Positions 1 to 8,911 of a DNA stretch of 64,000 nucleotides are shown here, piece after piece. Source of the DNA: Aureimonas sp. AU12 (GTDB taxonomy: Bacteria; Pseudomonadota; Alphaproteobacteria; Rhizobiales; Rhizobiaceae); assembly GCF_001463705.1 (NCBI RefSeq), contig NZ_BBWH01000044.1, positions 1 through 64,000 on the forward strand, written 5' to 3'. The notes under the pieces are model-generated. The model saw nothing but the letters and a program-made list of their open reading frames with translations, was not told where the DNA came from and ran no database searches. How positions within the stretch are numbered: position 1 is the first letter of the stretch; each line of letters opens with the position of its first letter. Made by a program: the position numbers and the translations under genes.

Positions 1-2
1 AC

Positions 3-812
3 CCGCCGCTGCACGAGTTCCTGCCGAAGGGCGAGCAGGAGATCGCCGAGACGGCCGTGATGCTGGGGATCAGCGTCGAGGTGGTGACGGAGCGGATCGA
101 GGCGCTGCACGAATTCAACCCGATGCTCGGCCACCGCGGCTGCCGCCTCGCGATCTCGCATCCCGAGATCGTCGAGATGCAGGCGCGTGCGATCTTCGAA
201 GCGGCCATCGAGGCGGGCGAGCGCAAGGGCAAGGCCGTGGTTCCCGAGATCATGGTGCCGTTGGTCGGGCTTCGTAAGGAGCTCGACTTCGTCAAGGCGC
301 GCATCGACGAGGTGGCCGAACTCGTGATCGCCGAGCGCGGCAAGAGCTTCACCTATCTCGTCGGCACGATGATCGAACTGCCGCGCGCCATCGTGCGCGC
401 CGACACGATCGCCGAGGTCGCGGATTTCTTCTCCTTCGGCACCAACGACCTGACGCAGACCGTCTACGGCATCTCGCGCGACGACGCGGCCAACTTCCTC
501 TCGACCTACGAGCGTCAGGGCATCATCGAGCGCGATCCGTTCCAGTCGCTCGACATCGAGGGCGTCGGCGAGTTGATCGCGATGGGTGTCGAGAAGGCGC
601 GGCGCACCCGGCCCGACATCTCGCTCGGCGTCTGCGGCGAGCAGGGAGGCGATCCCACCTCCATCGCCTTCTTCGAGCAGACCGGCCTCGACTACGTCTC
701 GTGCTCGCCCTACCGCGTGCCGATCGCCCGGCTCGCCGCCGCGCAGGCCGCGATTCGCTTCGAACGCGCCCTGCGCGCCGCCGCCGCGCCGAAGACCCGC
801 GGCCGTATCTGA
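3..812 (+). CDS. ppdK: Pyruvate phosphate dikinase, C-terminal part (5' end outside window)
   Basis: This is the C-terminal 269 residues of PPDK, which interconverts pyruvate + ATP + Pi and phosphoenolpyruvate + AMP + PPi in the cytoplasm. The frame is open from base 3 with no start, so the gene begins upstream of the window. The PEP/pyruvate-binding TIM barrel is recognisable: PPLHEFLP at the start, ATVMxxLP-like MIELPRA, the NDLTQTVYG loop, and the catalytic cysteine in VCGEQGGDP at about base 632. Residues after the barrel (about the last 20) are a short basic alanine-rich tail. It is followed 120 bases later by an acyl-CoA ligase, probably a separate unit. The call is secure; only the length cannot be judged. 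Confidence 0.95.
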   Translation, partial: PPLHEFLPKGEQEIAETAVMLGISVEVVTERIEALHEFNPMLGHRGCRLAISHPEIVEMQARAIFEAAIEAGERKGKAVVPEIMVPLVGLRKELDFVKARIDEVAELVIAERGKSFTYLVGTMIELPRAIVRADTIAEVADFFSFGTNDLTQTVYGISRDDAANFLSTYERQGIIERDPFQSLDIEGVGELIAMGVEKARRTRPDISLGVCGEQGGDPTSIAFFEQTGLDYVSCSPYRVPIARLAAAQAAIRFERALRAAAAPKTRGRI

Positions 813-932
813 CGGGAGCTTCGAGCGCGGCTTCGTGAAGGCCGGGCGCGCGCGCGAACTGGACAAAGAGGACGCGAACCGAAATCCTCACCCCAAGCGC
901 CGGGCAACGGCGCATCGGGAGGACGATATCGC

Positions 933-2558
<1,626 letters not shown>

Positions 2559-2629
2559 GCGAACTGTTGCGCGCGGAGGCGACCTGATAGGACTGCCTCC
2601 AGGATCTTGAGGCGCGAGGCGGAACCGCG

Positions 2630-3490
2630 GTGGCCGGACATTACCTGAGAACGCGGGCGCGATCGGCGGGGATCGCGTGGTCGCTCGGTGCCTTCGCTCT
2701 CGTGCTCATCCCCGTCTCGATCGCGTTTTTCCGCCTGCATCTGCTCGATCAGGAAACCCTCTCCTGGTCGCTTGCGCTCGCCGCGCTTCTCGCCTTGACG
2801 GGTCTTCTTCTGGCGATCTACGCGATCGCCCGCGTTTGGCATCGCGGCGCCTATGGCGGCGGGCGCGCCGTCGCGGCCTTCGCCGTCGGTTGTCTGGCCG
2901 TGCTGCCCTTCGTCGGGATCGCCGCGCTTTTCGCCGAGTATCCCGACGGCAACGCCGCCGAGACCACCGGCCTGACGACAGCCGCCGCGACCGTCTCGGA
3001 CATGCCCGCGGCGATGCCGGACGCCGCGGCGAAGGACGTGCTCGTCGGGCAGGATTTTCGGGCCACCGCTTCGGTCGTCTACGGCGCGGCGCGCACCGCC
3101 ATCGAGGCGAGCGGCATGGAGATCGTCGATGTCGCGACCTCGGCGATGCCCCGCGCCGACGACGCGGATCTCGGCGTCAGCGGCACGGTGCTGGTTCCGC
3201 TGCCGACGCCGCGCGACAGCGTCGATCCCGCCGAGCCCTATGATCGGTTCGCCGTGCCCGATGCCGACGAGTACACGATTCAGGCCATCGCCTACTCGCC
3301 GATCCTGGCCCTGCCGAGCGACGTGACGATCCGCATCGCGGAAGACGGCGACACGACGTTCGTCGACATGCGCTCGGCCTCCCGTACGCTGGAGCGCGAT
3401 CTCGGGCAGAACCGCCGGATTGTACAGGGCTTCTTCACGCGCCTCGAGGCGGCGATGAACGTGCTCGAAGGCGTGACGCCGGAAAGCTGA
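2630..3490 (+). CDS. DUF1499 family membrane protein
   Basis: A 286-residue protein with three hydrophobic segments at roughly residues 14-35, 45-66 and 78-102, followed by a soluble part. Residues about 145-280 match the DUF1499 family, best seen in the tail VDMRSASRTLERDLGQNRRIVQGF, shown here as VDMRSASR followed by DLGQNRRI. The start is a GTG at 2630. DUF1499 proteins have no agreed biochemical role, so none is assigned; the layout suggests an inner-membrane anchor with the domain facing the periplasm or cytoplasm. It lies 71 bases after the acyl-CoA ligase on the same strand and is convergent with the MBL hydrolase gene 4 bases away. Confidence 0.8.
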   Translation: MAGHYLRTRARSAGIAWSLGAFALVLIPVSIAFFRLHLLDQETLSWSLALAALLALTGLLLAIYAIARVWHRGAYGGGRAVAAFAVGCLAVLPFVGIAALFAEYPDGNAAETTGLTTAAATVSDMPAAMPDAAAKDVLVGQDFRATASVVYGAARTAIEASGMEIVDVATSAMPRADDADLGVSGTVLVPLPTPRDSVDPAEPYDRFAVPDADEYTIQAIAYSPILALPSDVTIRIAEDGDTTFVDMRSASRTLERDLGQNRRIVQGFFTRLEAAMNVLEGVTPES

Positions 3491-3494
3491 GGGC

Positions 3495-4400
3495 TCAGGC
3501 GGGGGTGAAGACCGCGTCGATCGCCACCGGGCCTTCGGTCGCGATGAGCCCGCGTTCCGCAAGATCTTCGAGATGCGCGAGCACCGAGAGGCCAGCCGCG
3601 CCGTGGAGACGCGGATCGGTGCTGCGGTAGATCTGCGCGACGATGGCCGGGATGGTCCGGTCGCCCGCCCGGATGCGGGCGAGGATCGCGCCCTCGCGCA
3701 TGCGACGATGGGTGCGCAGTGCCCGCACGAACGCCTGCGGTCGCTCCACCGGCCCGCCATGTCCCGGCAGATAGGTCGTGTCGTCGCGCTCCAGCAGGCG
3801 GTCGAGCGAAGTCATGAAGTCGGCCATCCGCCCGTCCGGCGGCGCGACGACGCTTGTCGCCCATGCCATGACGTGGTCGCCGGAAAAGAGGAGGCCGGTC
3901 CCTTCCAGCGCGAAGGCCATGTGATTGGCCGTGTGTCCGGGTGTCGCCACCGCCCGGAAGCGGCCTGCCGGCCACTCCGCAACCTCGCGGTCGGTCAGCC
4001 GCCGGTCGGGCACGAAGCTTCGGTCGGCGGCGGCGTCGAGGAGGTTGCGCTCGCCCTCGCGCAATGAGCGCGAGGTGCGGTGAATCCCCTCGCCGATGAG
4101 CGGCGCGCCTGTCTTCGCTGCCAGCGCATGGGCAAGGCCGGTGTGGTCGAGATGGGTGTGGGTGGCGAGGATGGCATCGACCGGCCGGCCCGCGATGGCG
4201 GCGAGCAGCGTTTGCAGATGGGCGGGATCGTCGGGACCGGGATCGATCACCACGACGCTCGTGGAGCCCACGACGTAGCTGTTGGTGCCGTGAAAGGTCA
4301 TGGGGCCGGCGTTGGGGGCGGTGATGCGCAGGATGTTCGGCGCGACCGGGACCGCTTCGCCGTGGGCCGGCACGAAATGCGTATCGAGGGTGAGGCTCAT
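3495..4400 (-). CDS. MBL-fold metallo-hydrolase (LACTB2-like)
   Basis: A 301-residue metallo-beta-lactamase-fold hydrolase, cytoplasmic, with no signal peptide. The binuclear metal site is intact: THTHLDHTG (HxHxDH) near residue 80, the PGHTANH histidine near 150, the SGDHVMAW aspartate near 175, and LPGHGGP further on. A C-terminal helical region (about 225-300) resembles the winged-helix tail of the LACTB2/RNase-like MBL group. An upstream in-frame ATG at 4421 would add seven residues; I prefer the ATG at 4400, which opens with MSLTLDTHF. Substrate is unknown; members of this branch act on esters, thioesters or RNA. It is divergent from trhO with 84 bases between the starts. Confidence 0.85.
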   Translation of the reverse strand: MSLTLDTHFVPAHGEAVPVAPNILRITAPNAGPMTFHGTNSYVVGSTSVVVIDPGPDDPAHLQTLLAAIAGRPVDAILATHTHLDHTGLAHALAAKTGAPLIGEGIHRTSRSLREGERNLLDAAADRSFVPDRRLTDREVAEWPAGRFRAVATPGHTANHMAFALEGTGLLFSGDHVMAWATSVVAPPDGRMADFMTSLDRLLERDDTTYLPGHGGPVERPQAFVRALRTHRRMREGAILARIRAGDRTIPAIVAQIYRSTDPRLHGAAGLSVLAHLEDLAERGLIATEGPVAIDAVFTPA

Positions 4401-4484
4401 GGCCGAACGAGGTCGCGCCACGTGGGCGCGAAGTCAAGTCGGGCCCGGTTTGATGCCGCCGCTCCCGCCCGATATAGGCAGGCG

Positions 4485-5360
4485 ATGACCTGGACCGTTG
4501 CCGCCCTCTACCGTTTCACCGAGATCCGCGACCTCGACGCCATGAAGCGCGAGCTTCTCGCGTTCTGCGCCCAGCGCGAGATCTGCGGAACCCTGCTGCT
4601 GGCCGGCGAGGGCATCAACGGTACGATCGCGGGATCGGAGGCCGCGATCGACGACGTGATCGACGAACTCGATCGCCGGCTCGGCATCCGGCAGGGCGAG
4701 CTCAAGTTTTCGCAGGCGTCGGCCAGGCCGTTCCCGCGGCTGAAGGTGCGGATCCGGCCGGAAATCATCACGATGCGCGCGCCCGAAGCCAACCCGAACG
4801 AGCGCGCGGGAACCTACGTGACCCCGCAGGACTGGAACGCGGTGATCGCCGATCCCGACGTACTCGTGCTCGACACGCGCAACCGCTACGAGACGCGCGT
4901 CGGCACGTTCCGGAATGCGGTCGATCCGGGCATCGAGAGCTTCACCGAGTTCAAGGACTTCGTGGCCGAGACGCTGGACCCTGCCCGGCATCGCAAGATC
5001 GCGATGTTCTGCACCGGCGGCATCCGATGCGAGAAAGCCTCTGCCTACATGCTGGCCCACGGGTTCGACGAGGTGTTCCATCTGAAGGGCGGCATCCTGC
5101 AATATCTGGAGGACGTGCCGGCGGAGGAGAGCCGCTGGGAGGGCGAGTGCTACGTTTTCGACGGGCGCACCGCCGTCGGCCACGCGCTGGAAGAGGCGGA
5201 ATGGCACCGCTGCTTCGGCTGCGGCGAACCGCTGACGCCGGAGGAGACGCAGCTGCCGTCGTTCGAGGCCGGGGTCTCCTGCACTCACTGCATCGACCGA
5301 CTCACCCCGAAGCGCGCGGCGGGTCTGCGAATGCGACATTCGCAACGTTCGAGCCGGTAA
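4485..5360 (+). CDS. trhO: tRNA uridine(34) 5-hydroxylase, rhodanese family
   Basis: A 291-residue protein of the YceA/TrhO family, which hydroxylates wobble uridine 34 of certain tRNAs as the first step toward 5-methoxyuridine or cmo5U. The order of domains is typical: an N-terminal ferredoxin-like acylphosphatase-type fold (residues 1-95, with AGEGINGTIAG), then a rhodanese domain (about 115-215) with the active cysteine at residue 176 in FCTGGIRCEKAS, and a C-terminal Cys-rich segment (CFGCGEPL and CTHC) that probably binds a metal. The open frame extends much further upstream, but homology and the ATG at 4485 define the start. Length is normal for the family. Confidence 0.92.
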   Translation: MTWTVAALYRFTEIRDLDAMKRELLAFCAQREICGTLLLAGEGINGTIAGSEAAIDDVIDELDRRLGIRQGELKFSQASARPFPRLKVRIRPEIITMRAPEANPNERAGTYVTPQDWNAVIADPDVLVLDTRNRYETRVGTFRNAVDPGIESFTEFKDFVAETLDPARHRKIAMFCTGGIRCEKASAYMLAHGFDEVFHLKGGILQYLEDVPAEESRWEGECYVFDGRTAVGHALEEAEWHRCFGCGEPLTPEETQLPSFEAGVSCTHCIDRLTPKRAAGLRMRHSQRSSR

Positions 5361-5460
5361 TCCACAAGTCCGGCGAGCCTGTGGATAAGTCTGCAGCGGC
5401 CGTGATCGCGCCGTTGTCGCAGCGCAGCAACCCGACCATAAATCGATTCAATTCATACCC

Positions 5461-5877
5461 TTGGTCGGAGTTTCGGCAGTGCACGCGTTTCGTGACCGAA
5501 AGCTACAGATGGCCGGTTTCGCAGGGTTGAGCGTCGTCGCGCTCTACCTCGTTTCGGACCGGATCGACGCCTTCGCCTTTGCGCCCACCGGCGGGACGGT
5601 GCGCGACCGCATCGCCGACATGCGCTCGACGCTGCCGGCCGACCAGTCCGATGGCACGGTGCTGGAGGACGTCGAGTTCGACGGCCGTCGCGTGACGCTC
5701 GCCTTCACCGGCGACGAGCGTATCGATATTCGCATGGTGCGCGACGCCGATCGCGACAGCCGCTGCAAGCTCTGGCGCAAGGCGTTGCGCTCGCGCGAAA
5801 TTTCCAGCGTCGAGTATCGCTACCGGCTGCAGGGCAGCAGCACCTCGATGTTCCTCGACCGGACCGTCTGCGGCTGA
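5461..5877 (+). CDS. Small hypothetical protein with one N-terminal hydrophobic segment
   Basis: An open frame of up to 138 residues without a recognised family. Residues about 17-30 from the longest start (AGLSVVALYLVSDRI) form a short hydrophobic stretch, so the product is probably secreted or anchored; the rest is a charged alpha/beta-looking domain ending in two cysteine-containing elements (SRCKLWRK and DRTVCG). The start is uncertain: TTG at 5461, GTG at 5479 or ATG at 5509 are all in frame, and none has a clear ribosome-binding site. The ATG at 5509 gives 122 residues. Codon use matches the neighbours, supporting a real gene. It lies 100 bases after trhO and is convergent with the zinc-binding protein gene. 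Confidence 0.55.
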   Translation: MVGVSAVHAFRDRKLQMAGFAGLSVVALYLVSDRIDAFAFAPTGGTVRDRIADMRSTLPADQSDGTVLEDVEFDGRRVTLAFTGDERIDIRMVRDADRDSRCKLWRKALRSREISSVEYRYRLQGSSTSMFLDRTVCG

Positions 5878-5910
5878 CGCGAGACGATCCGGTCGAGCGC
5901 TCGCTGAGCC

Positions 5911-6885
5911 TCAGCTCGTCTTCAGAGCCTTGACGATCTCGGCCGCATTCGAGCGGAACATCTGCTCGTAGGTCGGTGCCGGGCCGTTGGCGTCGGACAA
6001 GGCATCGGAAAAGAGCGAGCCGCCGATGCGCGCGCCGGTCTCGCGGGCGATCTGGTCGATCAACCGCGTGTCCGAGATGTTTTCGACAAAGACCGCAGTG
6101 ATCTTCTCGGCCCGGATCTGGTCGATGATCTTGGCAACGTCGCCCGCCGAGGCTTCCGATTCCGTCGAGACGCCTTCGGGCGCGATGAACTGGATCCCAT
6201 AGCTGCCGGCGAAATAGCCGAAGGCATCGTGCGAGGTCACGACTTTACGACGCTCGGCTGGAATGGCGGCGAGTTCGCTGCGGACCTGCGTATCCAGCGC
6301 TTTCAGCTCCGCCACGTAAGCCTCGCCCTTGGCGTGATAATCGGCGGCATTCTCAGGGTCGGCCTTGGCGAGGCCTTCTGCGATGTTGCGCGCATAGATC
6401 TCGCCGTTGCGAAGGTCCTGCCAGGCATGCGGATCGACCGCGCCATGATCGTGATCATGGTCATGACCGGCCTCGGCGGCATGATCGGCATGGGCTTCGT
6501 GCGTCTCGGCCTCTTCCTTTTCCGTTTCCTCCGGCGTGAAGGCGCGGGGCGTCACGCCGCTCGAGGCGACCACCGTCTCGCCCTTGAACTCCGAGGTCTT
6601 GACGAGGCGCGGCATCCAGCCTTCGAAATTCAGGCCGTTGACCACAAGAAGCTTGGCCTCGCCGAGCGCGCGGGCATCCTTGGGCGAGGGCTCGAAGACA
6701 TGCGCGTCACCATTGGCACCGACGAGCGTGGTGACCTCGACATGGTCGCCGCCGATCTCGTGAACCATGTCGCCGAGGATCGAGAAGGAGGCGACGACCT
6801 TCAACGGGTCCTGCGCAAGGGCCGGCGAGAGCGCGGCGACGGACGCACCGAAGGCGAGGGCGAGACGGAGGGAACGAAGCGTCAT
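5911..6885 (-). CDS. znuA: Zinc (or manganese) ABC transporter substrate-binding protein
   Basis: A 324-residue cluster A-I (ZnuA/TroA) periplasmic metal-binding protein. A signal peptide covers about residues 1-24 (MTLRSLRLALAFGASVAALSP followed by ALA). The hallmark His-rich acidic loop lies at about residues 128-153, with repeated HDHDHDH, just before the VDPHAW motif; further ligands are in GDAHVFEPSP and TSHDAFGY. The His loop and the Zur-like box upstream of the operon favour zinc. It is the last gene of the set after the ATPase and permease, a gene order also seen in aztABC, but no aztD chaperone gene follows. A longer frame to 6960 is open; the ATG at 6885 starts the signal peptide. 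Confidence 0.88.
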   Translation of the reverse strand: MTLRSLRLALAFGASVAALSPALAQDPLKVVASFSILGDMVHEIGGDHVEVTTLVGANGDAHVFEPSPKDARALGEAKLLVVNGLNFEGWMPRLVKTSEFKGETVVASSGVTPRAFTPEETEKEEAETHEAHADHAAEAGHDHDHDHGAVDPHAWQDLRNGEIYARNIAEGLAKADPENAADYHAKGEAYVAELKALDTQVRSELAAIPAERRKVVTSHDAFGYFAGSYGIQFIAPEGVSTESEASAGDVAKIIDQIRAEKITAVFVENISDTRLIDQIARETGARIGGSLFSDALSDANGPAPTYEQMFRSNAAEIVKALKTS

Positions 6886-6909
6886 GGAGGGACTCCTCTG
6901 AATGTCGCC

Positions 6910-6927
6910 GCTAGGCGAAAGCCTAGC
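6910..6927. repeat. Hairpin between metal permease and binding-protein genes
   Basis: Perfect 7-bp stem GCTAGGC / GCCTAGC closed by a GAAA tetraloop, inside the 154-base gap between the permease stop (7040) and the binding-protein start (6885). It has no T-tract on the minus strand, so it looks like an RNA-stabilising or processing hairpin in the leader of the binding-protein gene rather than a full terminator. Confidence 0.55.
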
Positions 6928-7039
6928 CGGCGAGGGTTTCGACCGGCGAGCGCCGGGCATGCGAAAGCCTTCACCGTTCGCGAGCGGCGAGCGGTGGGGT
7001 GATGGGTTGGTGCGATAGGCTGAACCTGCCTGACGAGGT

Positions 7040-7909
7040 CTAGTGGTGGTGCCGAAGGCGGATGGAGCGGGCGGCGATGCTGTCGACCCGGCCGAACAGG
7101 ACCGACACCGCGTAGGCGACGCTGGCGGACAGGATGATGGCGGGCGAGGCCGGCAGGTTCTGGTGGTAGGAGACGAGCAGCCCGGCGAGCGACGAGACGA
7201 TGCCGATGAGGCCGGAGACCGCCATCTGGCCGGTCACGCTTTCCGACCAGAACCGCGCCGAGGCTGCCGGCAGCATCATGATGCCGACCACCATCAGCGT
7301 TCCCAGCGCCTGGAACCCGCCGACGAGATTGAGCACCACGAGGACGACGAACATCATGTGGATGGTGCCGCCGCCGCCGCCGACCGCGCGCAGGAAGCCG
7401 GGATCGAGGCATTCGGCGACGAGCGGGCGGTAGAACAGCGCGAGCACGGTGAGCGTCACGGTCGCGACGCCTGCCATCAGGAGGATCGCGGGATCGTCGA
7501 GCGCCAGCACCGTGCCGAACAGGACATGGAGGAGATCGACGTTTGAGCCGTTCACGGAGACGAGGAGCACGCCGAGACCGAGTGACGACAAGTAGAAGGC
7601 GGCGAAGCTCGCATCCTCCTTCAGCGGCGTGAAGCGCGAGACGAGGCCGGCGAGGACGGCGACGAGAAGGCCGGTGATCATGCCGCCGATCGTCATCGCG
7701 AAGAGCGAGAAACCGGCGAGGAGGAAGCCCACCGCGGCCCCCGGCAGGATCGCATGCGACATGGCATCGCCGACGAGGCTCATGCGGCGCAGCACCAGCA
7801 TGACGCCGAGCGGGCAGGCGCCGAACGACAGGGCGAGGCAGCCGACGAGGGCGCGGCGCATGAAGCCGTAATCGACGAACGGGGCAAGCGCGAGGTCGTA
7901 GAGGCTCAT
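7040..7909 (-). CDS. znuB: Zinc/manganese ABC transporter permease (ABC-3 family)
   Basis: A 289-residue ABC-3 family integral membrane protein with about eight hydrophobic segments, forming the channel for a divalent metal. Diagnostic stretches include FGACPLGVMLVLRRMSL near the N terminus, GDAMSHAILPG (the conserved loop of ZnuB/MntB permeases) and the GTLMVVGIMMLPAA region. Its ATG (7909-7907) overlaps the ATPase stop by 4 bases, showing translational coupling. The C terminus ends in RLRHHH, a possible minor metal contact. Homology fixes the start at MSLYDLAL; an upstream extension to 8107 lies within the ATPase gene and is a shadow. Confidence 0.9.
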   Translation of the reverse strand: MSLYDLALAPFVDYGFMRRALVGCLALSFGACPLGVMLVLRRMSLVGDAMSHAILPGAAVGFLLAGFSLFAMTIGGMITGLLVAVLAGLVSRFTPLKEDASFAAFYLSSLGLGVLLVSVNGSNVDLLHVLFGTVLALDDPAILLMAGVATVTLTVLALFYRPLVAECLDPGFLRAVGGGGGTIHMMFVVLVVLNLVGGFQALGTLMVVGIMMLPAASARFWSESVTGQMAVSGLIGIVSSLAGLLVSYHQNLPASPAIILSASVAYAVSVLFGRVDSIAARSIRLRHHH

Positions 7910-8640
7910 GCCGCCATCCGCGGCGGGGCGTCGAGCCAGGATTCGCTCAGGTTGCGCGCGCTGCGCAGCTTGTCGGCGGTGAGCACGGCGTCGGTCGGCC
8001 CCCAGTCCACCAGTTCGCGGGCCATGAGCAGCGTCTCGGGAAAATGCTCTCGCACCAGTTCGATATCGTGCAGCACGGCGATGATCGTGCGGCCTTCTCC
8101 GTGCCAACCCTGCATGAGACGCACCAGATCCGACGTCGTTCGGGCGTCGATGGCGGTGAACGGCTCATCGAGCAGCAGCAGCTTCGCGTCCTGAACCAGC
8201 ATCCGGGCAAACAGCGCGCGTTGAAGCTGGCCGCCGGACAGGGTGCCGATCGACCGATGCTCGAACCCTTCCAGCCCCACGGCGTGGATGGCCTCCAGCA
8301 CCTTGTCGAGATGGCGTCCGGTGATCCGGCCGAAGACGCCGACGCGGCGCCAGGCACCGAGCGCCACGAGATCCATGACGTCGATCGGGAAGCTGCGGTC
8401 GATGTCGTTGGCCTGCGGCAGATAGGCGACGTCCCGCGCCGAGACGCCGGCCAGATGGATGCTGCCCTCCGACACGGGAACGAGGCCCATGATGCCCTTG
8501 AGGAGCGTCGACTTGCCGGCTCCGTTCGGCCCGACGATGGCGGTCAGCGATCCCTCGTGGAATCGGCCGCTGACATGATGCACCGCCGGATGGCGACGAT
8601 AGGCGAGCGTCAGGTCGTGAAGTTCGACGGCTGCCGTCAT
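7906..8640 (-). CDS. znuC: Zinc/manganese ABC transporter ATP-binding protein
   Basis: A 244-residue ABC ATPase that powers the metal importer. Walker A is GPNGAGKST near residue 38, Q-loop YLPQAND near 75, signature LSGGQLQR near 138, Walker B LLLLDEPFTAID near 160, and the switch histidine in AVLHDIELV near 192. It begins one base after the stop of a small membrane ORF and overlaps the permease by ATGA. In the AztA/ZnuC group, which of Zn or Mn is carried cannot be told from the ATPase itself; the Zur-like operator at 8807-8821 argues for zinc. Confidence 0.9.
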   Translation of the reverse strand: MTAAVELHDLTLAYRRHPAVHHVSGRFHEGSLTAIVGPNGAGKSTLLKGIMGLVPVSEGSIHLAGVSARDVAYLPQANDIDRSFPIDVMDLVALGAWRRVGVFGRITGRHLDKVLEAIHAVGLEGFEHRSIGTLSGGQLQRALFARMLVQDAKLLLLDEPFTAIDARTTSDLVRLMQGWHGEGRTIIAVLHDIELVREHFPETLLMARELVDWGPTDAVLTADKLRSARNLSESWLDAPPRMAA

Positions 8641-8641
8641 C

Positions 8642-8779
8642 TCAGAGCGCCAGCGTCAGCGCGACGAGGAGCCAGAGGACGACGATCGGCCCAGCGACGA
8701 CGGCCAGCCGGCCGGCTGCGGACTGGCGCAGCGCGGAGGGCCGGATAGAGGAACGGGACGGGGACAAGGGGCTCGGCAT
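8642..8779 (-). CDS. Small membrane peptide, first gene of the zinc operon
   Basis: A 45-residue open frame (ATG 8779-8777, stop 8644-8642) that ends one base before the ATPase start. The N-terminal half is rich in serine, proline and arginine (MPSPLSPSRSSIRPS), and residues 25-45 form one strongly hydrophobic segment (LAVVAGPIVVLWLLVALTLAL less its end), consistent with a single transmembrane helix with the basic N terminus in the cytoplasm. It lies immediately downstream of the Zur-like palindrome and has the spacing of an operon member. No family is recognised. It may assist or regulate the importer, or be a leader peptide; that is inference. It is short, so coding status rests on position and hydrophobic design. 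Confidence 0.5.
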   Translation of the reverse strand: MPSPLSPSRSSIRPSALRQSAAGRLAVVAGPIVVLWLLVALTLAL

Positions 8780-8806
8780 CGGATCCGTTCTCGGCGATTT
8801 TCATTT

Positions 8807-8821
8807 TGTTATAACATAACA
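8807..8821 (-). promoter_or_regulatory. Zur-type operator upstream of the zinc importer operon
   Basis: Perfect palindrome TGTTAT-AAC-ATAACA, 28 bases upstream of the small membrane ORF. AT-rich palindromes of the form GTTATnnnATAAC are the known operators of the zinc uptake repressor Zur in alphaproteobacteria. Together with the His-rich binding protein it predicts derepression under zinc limitation. Confidence 0.8.
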
Positions 8822-8845
8822 TTCGAGATCGCCAGAGGCTGAACG

Positions 8846-8877
8846 AAAAAAGGCCGGACCCATCGGGTCCGGCCTTT
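8846..8877 (-). terminator. Rho-independent terminator of the RNA helicase gene
   Basis: A 13-bp perfect stem AAAGGCCGGACCC / GGGTCCGGCCTTT with a 3-base loop. On the minus strand it continues into a run of T (complement of the A run at 8846-8851). It lies 35 bases after the helicase stop and separates it from the zinc operon. Confidence 0.9.
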
Positions 8878-8911
8878 CGATCGATCGGCGAAGCGCGATC
8901 TCGCGCGCGGC

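Noticed and set aside
5361-5460. Possible regulatory RNA after trhO
   Set aside because: No stable stem or conserved motif could be made out by eye in this 100-base gap.
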